Source of the DNA: Thiothrix subterranea
GTDB lineage: Bacteria; Pseudomonadota; Gammaproteobacteria; Thiotrichales; Thiotrichaceae
Length of the DNA stretch: 64,000 bases
Direction: 5' to 3'
Assembly (NCBI RefSeq): GCF_030930995.1
Contig: NZ_CP133217.1
Coordinates: 682,001 to 746,000, forward strand
Under the pieces are notes generated by a model, which had not been told where the DNA came from, ran no database searches, and was given only the letters and a program-made list of their open reading frames with translations. The translations under genes and the position numbers were made by a program. Below, in pieces: positions 1 through 6,996 of this stretch. The first letter of the stretch is position 1, and each line of letters begins with the position of its first letter.

Positions 1-843
1 ATTAGAATCAACTTGATAATTCTGAAAACTTGGTATTAACATTGCGGCTGGATTTGCTGGATTCCAATTGTCATAACTGACACTGGCAGGTAGGTTGCCT
101 GTGTCGGAAGGTGTATTCAATGTGAAGTTCGTATAATCAGAATAGTCACCTTTTACATTGTTAGCGTAGATGGCTCTAACTTTCCACGTACCTGAATTCG
201 CATTGACTGGTACGGAAATAAAACATGTAGACCCTGTAGCACAATTAGCAGTTTGAGTTGTAACACTCTGTGCAACAATCTCTTGTGTCCAGTTTATGAT
301 ACCGTTACTGTCAGCCCCATAACCACTGATATAATAAGAAACAGCATTAATTACCGAAGTCCAGCTAAATTTAACGCTATTATCCGTTTGACGAGCAGTG
401 TTGCCTGACGGGGTAATTGGCTGTGGAATTGAAGTATTGGTAGGTGGAGGAGATGATAGTGTGAATGGCGTATAGGCAGAGTAAGCCCCATTCACATTAC
501 TGGCATCAACTGCTCTAATTTTCCACGTTCCAGCGTTTACACTAATCGGTAGAGAAATAAAACAAGTAGCTCCACTACTGCAACTGGCAGCTTGTGTTGT
601 TGCATCTTGGGCGATGATTTGCTGTGCCCAATTAGTGCTGCCATCACTATTAAGCGCGTAGCCACTCAGAGAATAAGAAGCCGCACCTGTCACTGATGCC
701 CAACTAAATTTGACGCTGTTATCTGCCTGACGAACGGTGCTTCCGCTCGGTGATAAGATTTGCGGGGCTGGCAATGCGGAAAAAGCCGGGTAAGAATAAG
801 TGCTTGCTAATATAATAAATGCTAGTTTATAGAATGTATTCAT
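1..843 (-). CDS. Secreted protein with tandem Fn3-like repeats (C-terminus outside window)
   Basis: An uninterrupted minus-strand frame runs from an ATG at 843 to the window edge. The first 23 residues (MNTFYKLAFIILASTYSYPA then FSA) form a typical signal peptide. Two homologous repeats of about 110 residues follow, each with a core 'RQADNSVKFSW' or 'RQTDNSVKFSW', a Cys pair (ASCSSGATC / ANCATGSTC), then 'GTWKIRA/GTWKVRA' and a closing 'YSAYTPFTL/YSDYTNFTL'. These look like fibronectin-III-type beta modules. A further part starting 'NLPASVSYDNWNPANPAAML' continues off the edge, so any catalytic domain is not visible. It is divergent from the polysaccharide deacetylase genes; a role in the envelope or matrix is inference only. 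Confidence 0.75.
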   Translation of the reverse strand, partial: MNTFYKLAFIILASTYSYPAFSALPAPQILSPSGSTVRQADNSVKFSWASVTGAASYSLSGYALNSDGSTNWAQQIIAQDATTQAASCSSGATCFISLPISVNAGTWKIRAVDASNVNGAYSAYTPFTLSSPPPTNTSIPQPITPSGNTARQTDNSVKFSWTSVINAVSYYISGYGADSNGIINWTQEIVAQSVTTQTANCATGSTCFISVPVNANSGTWKVRAIYANNVKGDYSDYTNFTLNTPSDTGNLPASVSYDNWNPANPAAMLIPSFQNYQVDSN

Positions 844-1024
844 GTTTCGGCTCCTCCAACAATTAGGCATATCAATAGTATTTGATTTATTTTTGTTATT
901 CAATAATATTTATGTGCTCTGTACACGACAATTTTCCTAGCCACGAGATCTGTGAAGCAATTTGATGTTGCCGTCTACCCTTGAAATTAAATGTGGAGGA
1001 CATCTTAACTTGCGAGGAATTGTG

Positions 1025-1160
1025 CCTAAAAAACCCACCTAGCTGAGATAGCAGATGGTAGTACTGTACAGGCGATTACGGTTTCCATGTACTCAAAAAC
1101 GGTTTCTTTCATGATTTCCCGTGTGAGGAGTCCTTCACCGTAAATACATTCTGAAAAAGC
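1025..1160 (-). pseudogene. Remnant of IS3-family transposase C-terminus
   Basis: Read on the minus strand, the frame gives 'YGEGLLTREIMKETVFEYME' and then degenerates to a stop near 1025. This resembles the end of IS3-family OrfB integrases, where a 'TREEM..xVFEYIExxYN' segment follows the last catalytic residue. The catalytic core and the rest of the element are absent, and no inverted repeats were found, so it can only be a relic. The resemblance is from memory of the family and the segment is short, hence moderate to low confidence. Confidence 0.4.
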
Positions 1161-1191
1161 TCTCCGAGCCGGGAGGGGCAGGAAAGCCCAG

Positions 1192-1350
1192 TTAGCGGGC
1201 TGCATCGGCGTAACCGATGCGTTCAGTCAGTAGCTGGTGTAGGGCTTGGTCGTTGATGTGCTCTGTTTCATATTTCACCTTAAGTCTCCGATAGAGTGTA
1301 CTCACTTCTTGGGGTATCAGAGATTGCTGGGCTAGATCAACTGCTGATCG
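1192..1350 (-). pseudogene. Coding relic of unknown origin, about 52 codons
   Basis: A minus-strand frame bounded by TAG at 1351-1353 and TAA at 1192-1194 lacks an ATG but has a protein-like, charged, helix-prone composition, including 'YRRLKVKYETEHINDQ' and 'LHQLLTERIGYADAAR'. It lies just upstream (in minus direction) of the IS3-type relic. I do not recognise the family. It may be the tail of a decayed gene; it may also start at an internal GTG. Function unknown. Confidence 0.3.
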
Positions 1351-1554
1351 CTATGGACAAATGCAATTTAGCTTTTAAAGTGGCGATTCAAAATAGGTTG
1401 ACACATTCCGATCCACATATCACCAAAATAACTCACTCCATCAATATAGAGATACCAAGAATATCACTGCCCCCCTACCTTCATTCGTAATACGTGATCT
1501 AGGTTTTAAAAACCCTTATAGCGTTTTTATGATAATTTCAGATGGAGAGACGGT

Positions 1555-2535
1555 ATGAAGGGTATTATTAGTAAACTAGCAGCGATCTGTTTGTCAGCTA
1601 TGCTTTTATCGGTCAATAGCCAAGCAGCAACCAATCAGCCGGGCATTGTTTTGACCTTCGATGACACCAGTGCGGCTCTTTGGCATAATTTTTTTGCAGG
1701 CAGGACGGATAATGTGCGTGCCACATTCTTCGTCAGTCAATGGCATACCTTGTCCACGGCACAGATACAGCAACTACGGGATTTGCAAAACCGAGGACAT
1801 GAAATAGGTTGCCACAGCCGTAACCATATAGGGGTGGGGCAGTATCTTTTCGATCCCAATCGAACGTTGGAATATGTCAATACCGAAGTGATTCCAGCAA
1901 TACGTAACATGAATAACGATGGATTCTATCCGATCAGCTTTTCCTATCCTTCTGGGGAACGGAATGAAAATTACGACGCTGTTATCAGACCTTATTTGCC
2001 TTATTTACGCACAACTTATTATGACTCAAGTCGATCACTTGCCCAAACTGAGCAAATCTACCACAACAGTGATAAGGTATACGCTGTCCTTGCTGGGGCG
2101 AGCCTTGATAACCGCTATGGTGTTACGATCGCAGAAATTGAGCAGGCGCTAATTCGCGCAAAAAATAATAATGAAATCATTAATTTATACGGGCATTATA
2201 TATTTGATGATAGATCGTTGGATGCAGATTCTACCTATGCGATACGTGCCAGCAAGTTGAATCAGATCATTGCGATAGCCCAACGATTGGGACTGAAGTT
2301 TTATACGTTTCATGAAGCTTTTGAAATTCCTAACCAACCACCTTCCCCCTCGGTTTCTCCATTAAATAGCAGTAATAATACTGGCACGACTCCTTCAAAT
2401 AGTCTTTCTAGCGTACCACCTGAAGTCATTCCACAAACCAATAATAACGGTGGCGGCGGTGGCAGTTTCCCTCTCAGTTATCTACTGCTTACTTTTGTCC
2501 TAATGCTTCGTCAGTCATTTAGAGCAAAACCATAA
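1555..2535 (+). CDS. Secreted polysaccharide deacetylase with GlyGly-CTERM tail
   Basis: A 326-residue protein. Residues 1-24 are a signal peptide ending SQA. Residues about 28-255 form a NodB-type carbohydrate esterase 4 domain: the metal-binding/catalytic 'TFDD' (residues 34-37), the zinc-binding 'HSRNH' (87-91), 'SYPSGERNENYD' and 'YGHYIFDD'. Such enzymes remove N-acetyl groups from chitin-, peptidoglycan- or PNAG-like polymers; the substrate here is unknown. A low-complexity Ser/Thr/Pro/Asn linker leads to 'NNNGGGGGSFPLSYLLLTF', a membrane segment and a basic end, the layout of GlyGly-CTERM proteins processed by rhombosortase for surface release. Start: GGAGAGA lies about 5 bases before the ATG. 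The next gene is a paralogue. Confidence 0.85.
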   Translation: MKGIISKLAAICLSAMLLSVNSQAATNQPGIVLTFDDTSAALWHNFFAGRTDNVRATFFVSQWHTLSTAQIQQLRDLQNRGHEIGCHSRNHIGVGQYLFDPNRTLEYVNTEVIPAIRNMNNDGFYPISFSYPSGERNENYDAVIRPYLPYLRTTYYDSSRSLAQTEQIYHNSDKVYAVLAGASLDNRYGVTIAEIEQALIRAKNNNEIINLYGHYIFDDRSLDADSTYAIRASKLNQIIAIAQRLGLKFYTFHEAFEIPNQPPSPSVSPLNSSNNTGTTPSNSLSSVPPEVIPQTNNNGGGGGSFPLSYLLLTFVLMLRQSFRAKP

Positions 2536-2680
2536 CCACTTAACGGCAGATCGCTACGTCCTGTCTCTCGGAGAGTAGATAAGCAGAATTTACGCTTATA
2601 TTCATGGAAATATCATTATTTTTATCTATTGCTTATTTAATAATGATTCCAAATTTTCTATCAATGTAAGGTACTAAGCT

Positions 2681-4345
2681 ATGAGAAATTTTTTCAAAAA
2701 ATGGATCGTAATCTATTGGTTAGCTGTTGTATTTGTCACCAGTGTCCAAGCAGCAACCAATCAACCGGGCGTCGTATTAACCTTTGATGACACTAGTACG
2801 GGGCTTTGGCATAATTTTTTTGCAAACAGGACTGATAATGTACGCGCCACGTTCTTTGTAACCAAGTGGCATGAGTTATCCCGTCCTACCCAGATCGACC
2901 AACTACGGGATTTGCAAAACAAGGGGTATGAAATAGGTTGCCACAGTTATGATCATACCGGCGTGGGTGAGTTTTTGTTTAATCCTAGTCGGACGCAGGA
3001 ATACGTGAATACTCAAGTCATCCCCGCCATACAAAATATGCAAGCCGATGGCTTCGATCCAGTTAGTTTTTCATACCCATCCGGTGAGCGCGACGAAAAC
3101 TATGACGCGGCTATCAGACCGTACCTTCCTTATTTGCGCACAACTTTTTACGATGCGGGCAAACAACTGGCGCAAATGGATGAAATCTACCATAACAGCG
3201 ACAAAACCTATGGCGTTCTGGAAGGGGAAAGCCTTGATAATCGCTATGGACGCACTGTGGCAGAAATAGAACAAGCACTGATTCGTGCGAAAAATAACAA
3301 TGAAATTATTACCTTGTATGGTCATTATATCTTTGACGATACTTCACCGGATGCAGATTCCCAGTATGCGATTCGTGCCAGCAAACTGAATCAAATTATT
3401 GATATTGCAAAAGGGCTGGGCTTGAAGTTTTATACGTTTAAGGAAGCTTTTGATCTTACCAATGGCATCATTACGCCCCCGCTTGCTCCGACTAGTCTGA
3501 CAGCAACAGCCCTCTCCAACAGTCAAGTACGCCTAAACTGGGTGGATGCCAGTAGTGATGAAACGGGCTTCAAGATTGAACGCTGCCAAGGTGCAACCTG
3601 TACTGGCTTTGCGGAGGTCGGCACGGTTTCTGCCAATGGCATTACCTTTAGTGACAGTAATCTTGTGAGTAACACCAGCTACCGTTACCGAATACGCGCC
3701 TACCGAGGAACGAATCACTCAAGCTATTCCAGCACTGTGACCACTGCGACACTAGCTGCACCGTCTTTGTTGGCTGCCCCGACTAGCCTGACAGCAACCG
3801 CCCTCTCCAGCAGCCAAGTACGCCTAAATTGGGTAGATGCCAGCAGCAATGAAACCGGCTTTAAGATTGAGCGCTGCCTCAATGCGGCTTGTACTAACTT
3901 TACAGTGATCAAAACGACAGGGGCGAATATTGTCCAGTTTACCAATACCAATTTACAGGCAAATAAAAACTACCGTTATCGAATTCGTGCTTACCGAGGA
4001 ACCGTTTATTCTGATTATTCCAATACGGTAGATATAACTGTATCCACACCCTCAACCGCGATTGCTGCACCTGCCAATTTGACTGCAACGGTACTTGCTG
4101 GCAATAAGGTGCGTTTAAATTGGATAGATGCCAGCAACAATGAAACAGGGTTCGAGGTGGAACGTTGCCTAAAAGCGGGTTGCACCAGCTTTGAATTTTT
4201 AGGTAGCCTCGCGGCAAATGCAGTGAGCTTTACCGATAGTGACTCCACACTGGAGAGTGGCGAGAGCTACCGTTATCGCGTGCGGGCTTACCAGACCAAC
4301 GGCACTTATTCCGCCTATAGCAACATTATCGCACTAAATATGTGA
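2681..4345 (+). CDS. Secreted polysaccharide deacetylase with three Fn3 domains
   Basis: A 554-residue paralogue of the preceding gene. A signal peptide (1-24, ending VQA) is followed by a NodB domain with 'TFDD', 'HSYDH', 'SYPSGERDENYD' and 'YGHYIFDD', nearly identical in layout to its neighbour. The C-terminus differs: instead of a GlyGly-CTERM tail there are three fibronectin-III modules from about residue 277 to the end, each carrying 'VRLNW(V/I)DAS', 'E(R)C...C' and 'YRYR(I/V)RAY'. The modules probably bind the polymer or space the enzyme from the surface. The two genes arose by tandem duplication with C-terminal shuffling (inference). The 145-base gap suggests separate expression is possible. 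Confidence 0.85.
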   Translation: MRNFFKKWIVIYWLAVVFVTSVQAATNQPGVVLTFDDTSTGLWHNFFANRTDNVRATFFVTKWHELSRPTQIDQLRDLQNKGYEIGCHSYDHTGVGEFLFNPSRTQEYVNTQVIPAIQNMQADGFDPVSFSYPSGERDENYDAAIRPYLPYLRTTFYDAGKQLAQMDEIYHNSDKTYGVLEGESLDNRYGRTVAEIEQALIRAKNNNEIITLYGHYIFDDTSPDADSQYAIRASKLNQIIDIAKGLGLKFYTFKEAFDLTNGIITPPLAPTSLTATALSNSQVRLNWVDASSDETGFKIERCQGATCTGFAEVGTVSANGITFSDSNLVSNTSYRYRIRAYRGTNHSSYSSTVTTATLAAPSLLAAPTSLTATALSSSQVRLNWVDASSNETGFKIERCLNAACTNFTVIKTTGANIVQFTNTNLQANKNYRYRIRAYRGTVYSDYSNTVDITVSTPSTAIAAPANLTATVLAGNKVRLNWIDASNNETGFEVERCLKAGCTSFEFLGSLAANAVSFTDSDSTLESGESYRYRVRAYQTNGTYSAYSNIIALNM

Positions 4346-4357
4346 TGTTTTGAGTCA

Positions 4358-4531
4358 CTATGCGGCTTGCTCAAGGTAGGCACTTTCAGTGCCTACCTTG
4401 TTGACCAGCTTACGCAACTGGCGTTTGTCTTCCTGCCGCTTGGCAGACTGGCTTTTTTCGTGAACCCCACCCCGATTAATAAACAGGTGATGGGCGACGG
4501 GATTGCGCTTACGCGGCTGCTTTTTTGCCAT
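4358..4531 (-). CDS. Small basic protein, last gene of rtcB cluster
   Basis: A 57-residue, Lys/Arg-rich protein beginning MAKKQPRKRN and ending SAYLEQAA. Its ATG lies inside the 3' end of the preceding gene (23-base overlap in another frame), which suggests translational coupling. A ribosome site-like GGAGCAATC precedes the ATG. I do not recognise the family; the basic N-terminus would suit nucleic-acid or ribosome binding, which is inference. The coding 3' end contains a perfect 13-bp inverted repeat (4372-4400), so the end of the gene also forms a strong RNA hairpin. Confidence 0.6.
   Translation of the reverse strand: MAKKQPRKRNPVAHHLFINRGGVHEKSQSAKRQEDKRQLRKLVNKVGTESAYLEQAA
4372..4400. 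repeat. Perfect 13-bp inverted repeat, possible terminator stem
   Basis: CAAGGTAGGCACT at 4372-4384, a 3-base loop TTC, and the exact complement at 4388-4400. It lies between two convergent transcription units: the second deacetylase (plus) and the rtcB cluster (minus), within the last codons of the 57-residue gene. No U-tract follows on either strand, so it may be a 3'-end stabiliser or Rho-assisted terminator rather than a classical intrinsic one. Confidence 0.6.
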
Positions 4532-5465
4532 GAGATTGCTCCTGTGTGGGCAGTTTGAACCATTGTGCTTTACCGTGACGTTGCAGGTAATGCAGATAAC
4601 GGACAGGTTTAAGGAAGTCCGGTGCTTCGCTGGTGGGGACGAAGCAAAACTTTTTCGGCAATTCGGTGTACAAATAACGCGGCGGCTTGCCGAGGTGGTA
4701 ATAACGCTCGATACCCTTGAGGCGATTACCCGTGTCATAGCTGTGGTAAAACACGTCGCGAATGCCGAGTTCGCGGCGAATAAAGCACAGTGCTGCCGTC
4801 AGCATTGCTTCATCCCACACCTTGGCATAAGGGTGCAAGGCTTCGCGGTATTGCTGAATCTCAAACGCTTTATCCTGATACAAATGATCATTCTTTTGAT
4901 TTAATGCCGTTTTAACCCAATCGGACTGAATTTCTTCGATCAATGCCTGATTAGCTTCAAAATCAAGGTCAATCCGCGCCCATGCCAGCGTTTCTACCGT
5001 ACCGTCCAAACGCACAGGATGCCCGTGATAGGAAAATGGGGCGGCATACGGCTGTTCAATCAGCTTTTTGAGGTGCTGGTAATGGTCATTGGCAAAATTC
5101 AATTGCAACACCAAGTCGTAACCCGTGCGGCAGGTCTGTTTCCAATGGCGGTCGGTTTTGTCGTCTGTACCCCATTCATCCAGTGTGAGGATGAAATTCA
5201 GCGGTTTGTGGTCGCGGTATTGGGCAATAACCGCTTCCAAATGCCACGGTTCTAGCTGCCCTTTGCCCGCTAACGCCAAGGCTTCGGTGACAATCGGTTT
5301 GGTTAACAATTTGGCGTAAGGGGAACGGCGCAAGGCCGCAATCCCCATGCCATTGCCAATGTAATCCTTGAGCAATTGCAGCGCGTAGCTGTCCGGTGCG
5401 TAGCGGAACACCGTGCGGTTGCCGCTTAAGCATTCGCGGATCAGTTCAACTTGTGTTTTTTCCAT
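4509..5465 (-). CDS. RtcB-associated protein with 'EIQSD' motif, function unknown
   Basis: A 318-residue soluble protein directly downstream of rtcB (12-base gap) with GAGGTG ahead of its ATG. I do not recognise a named family for the whole protein. One segment, 'ALIEEIQSDWVK' (about residues 180-191), followed by 'VWDEAMLTAALCFIRREL' and 'VFYHSYDTGNRLKG', resembles the 'EEIQSDW' domain found in large polyvalent phage proteins; that link is inference. The tail is rich in aromatic and basic residues and ends KKAAA. The tight order rtcB, this gene, then a small basic protein suggests a shared RNA-repair or stress role. Confidence 0.65.
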   Translation of the reverse strand: MEKTQVELIRECLSGNRTVFRYAPDSYALQLLKDYIGNGMGIAALRRSPYAKLLTKPIVTEALALAGKGQLEPWHLEAVIAQYRDHKPLNFILTLDEWGTDDKTDRHWKQTCRTGYDLVLQLNFANDHYQHLKKLIEQPYAAPFSYHGHPVRLDGTVETLAWARIDLDFEANQALIEEIQSDWVKTALNQKNDHLYQDKAFEIQQYREALHPYAKVWDEAMLTAALCFIRRELGIRDVFYHSYDTGNRLKGIERYYHLGKPPRYLYTELPKKFCFVPTSEAPDFLKPVRYLHYLQRHGKAQWFKLPTQEQSHGKKAAA

Positions 5466-5477
5466 GTTTCACCTCGT

Positions 5478-6680
5478 TTAGCCTTTCACGCAAATGACTT
5501 GACGCAATGTATGTACGACCTCGACCAGATCGGTTTGGTTCTGCATCACCACGTCGATGTCTTTGTACGCGCCGGGAATTTCATCGACCACGCCTTTGTC
5601 CTTGCGGCATTCGATGCCCTTGGTCTGGGCTTCCAGATCGAGGGTGTTGAAACGCCGTTTAGCCTCAGAGCGGCTCATGCGTCGCCCCGCGCCGTGCGAA
5701 CACGAGCAGAACGATTGTTCGTTGCCCAAGCCGCGCACAATGTACGATTTCGCGCCCATGCTGCCGGGAATAATGCCGAGCTGCCCCAACTGCGCACTGA
5801 TTGCGCCCTTGCGGGTCAGGTAAACTTCCGCACCGAAGTGCTCTTCCTTTTGCACGTAATTGTGGTGGCAATTGATCGCTTCGCGGGTGGTGGTGAAAGC
5901 GGGCAAGGCTTTGCTGCGTTGCAACGCATCCAATACCAAACGCATCATTTCGCGGCGATTGACCATGGCGTAATCCTGCGCCCAACCGACGGCTTCCACG
6001 TAATCGTCGAAATGCTTTGTGCCTTCGGTGAAGTAGGCGAGGTCTTTGTCGGGCAATTGACCGAGTTCCCGACCCACATCCTTTTTGGCTTTTTCGATGA
6101 AATAACGCCCGATGGCATTGCCGACCCCGCGACTGCCGGAATGCAGCATCACCCACACGTCGTCGCTTTCGTCGATGCACAGCTCGATAAAATGGTTGCC
6201 GCCGCCGAGTGTGCCGAGTTGCTTGCCCCATTGGCGGTGAAAATTTTTCAACATTTTCACCAGACCGGGGTGCTTGTCGGTAATCACATCGAGGTGCTTA
6301 CCCATGTTGTTGAGCGTCGAACCGTTGATGCTGGGGCGTTCGTGTTCGTCGAAACCGGTTGGCACGCGCTGTTCAATCGCGCTGCGAATGCTGTACAAGT
6401 TGTCAGGCAAGTCGTGGGCTTTGAGCGATAACCGTACCGCATTCATTCCGCAACCAATATCCACGCCGACGGCAGCGGGAATAATCGCGCCGCGAGTGGG
6501 AATCACAGAACCCACGGTCGCACCAATGCCGTGATGCACGTCTGGCATCGCCGCAATGTGGCTGTGGATGAAGGGCAGTTGCGACAGGTTTCCCAATTGT
6601 GTCAGCGAACCGCTATCCACATCGTCAGTAAAAATCTTGACCGGAACCTTGCCCTTATTGAGCATAAAACTGATAGGCAT
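5478..6680 (-). CDS. rtcB: RtcB RNA 3'-phosphate ligase
   Basis: Joins RNA 2',3'-cyclic phosphate or 3'-phosphate ends to 5'-OH ends with GTP and Mn2+, in tRNA repair. With the start at 6680 the protein is 400 residues, normal for the family. Family motifs are in order: 'DVHHGIGATVGSV', 'VGVDIGCGM' (metal-binding Cys), 'LGTLGGGNHFIEL', 'HSGSRGVGN', 'CHHNYV', and 'SCSHGAGRRMSRSEA' containing the guanylated His. The end 'TDLVEVVHTLRQVICVKG' is also typical. A frame open to 6827 was not used because the extra residues are not RtcB-like. The ATG at 6680 comes directly after a terminator U-tract; only CGGGG, seven bases upstream, could serve as ribosome site. An alternative start is at 6665. Confidence 0.95.
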   Translation of the reverse strand: MPISFMLNKGKVPVKIFTDDVDSGSLTQLGNLSQLPFIHSHIAAMPDVHHGIGATVGSVIPTRGAIIPAAVGVDIGCGMNAVRLSLKAHDLPDNLYSIRSAIEQRVPTGFDEHERPSINGSTLNNMGKHLDVITDKHPGLVKMLKNFHRQWGKQLGTLGGGNHFIELCIDESDDVWVMLHSGSRGVGNAIGRYFIEKAKKDVGRELGQLPDKDLAYFTEGTKHFDDYVEAVGWAQDYAMVNRREMMRLVLDALQRSKALPAFTTTREAINCHHNYVQKEEHFGAEVYLTRKGAISAQLGQLGIIPGSMGAKSYIVRGLGNEQSFCSCSHGAGRRMSRSEAKRRFNTLDLEAQTKGIECRKDKGVVDEIPGAYKDIDVVMQNQTDLVEVVHTLRQVICVKG

Positions 6681-6716
6681 AAAAAAACCCCGTTGGTTTT
6701 TAGGCCATCCGGGGTT
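6681..6716 (-). terminator. Intrinsic terminator abutting the rtcB start codon
   Basis: On the minus strand AACCCCG (6716-6710) pairs with CGGGGTT (6692-6686), followed by a run of seven Us (6687-6681) and immediately the rtcB ATG. The 3' arm of the stem is also the only candidate ribosome site of rtcB, so forming the hairpin would stop transcription and hide the start. Confidence 0.75.
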
Positions 6717-6847
6717 TTCGACATGCTGCACACGAAGCACCGCATTGTTACGCCGGATGACTGAGATCAGTCCCCCGGCACAAGCGCGGGAGACACTAGT
6801 TGATTGAATTGCTCCGTATGTGTCCATTCAGCATGTTGGGTGTCTCC
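6681..6847 (-). ncRNA. Structured leader or small RNA upstream of rtcB
   Basis: On the minus strand the 167 bases before rtcB fold into several helices. GGAGACAC (6847-6840) pairs with GTGTCTCC (6796-6789) to close a 43-base domain. A second stem, GCCGG/CCGGC enclosing GACTG/CAGTC, spans 6779-6752. A weaker stem lies at about 6745-6722. The last is an intrinsic terminator (6716-6681). No tRNA-like T-arm or D-arm was seen, so a YrlA-type Y RNA is not supported. Read as either an independent small RNA or an attenuating leader; which one is unknown. Confidence 0.55.
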
Positions 6848-6912
6848 ATGTAATAAGGTTGATAATGGTGAGAAAGTGTAGCGGTAAGCTTGCAAATGTC
6901 AAGGAAAAATAA

Positions 6913-6996
6913 ATGGCGGATAACTTGACCGATAAGCCCAATATGGCGGATATTCCTCACATATCAGACAAAAATGGCGGATAATATGACCGATAA
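6913..6996 (+). repeat. Direct repeats spanning the start of the Fic-like gene
   Basis: ATGGCGGATAACTTGACC plus GATAA at 6913-6935 recurs as ATGGCGGATAATATGACC plus GATAA at 6974-6996 (two differences in 23 bases). A half copy ATGGCGGATATT starts at 6942. The second copy contains the start codon of the Fic-like gene, whose N-terminus is a winged helix, so these may be its own operator; that is inference. The first copy also opens a 23-codon frame that ends before the real start. Confidence 0.6.

Larger units (their letters stand above)
844..1554. other. Intergenic region with transposase debris, no intact gene
   Basis: This 711-base gap between the divergent secreted-protein genes has no convincing complete gene. 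Two short minus-strand coding relics are listed separately (1025-1160 and 1192-1350). The rest is AT-rich and contains the promoters of the flanking genes by position only; I could not pick a convincing -35/-10 pair. A 64-codon plus-strand frame at 1296-1490 has no ribosome site and no recognisable protein and is treated as chance. Confidence 0.5.

Noticed and set aside
1296-1490. 64-codon plus-strand frame
   Set aside because: No ribosome site, no recognisable protein, overlaps a more protein-like relic on the other strand.
4358-4738. 126-codon extended frame of the small gene
   Set aside because: The upstream part overlaps the 318-residue gene in another frame; the start at 4531 gives a sensible protein.
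6722-6745. Possible YrlA-type Y RNA near rtcB
   Set aside because: No T-loop-like GGTTCGAATCC or D-arm was found, and no Ro/Rsr gene is adjacent.
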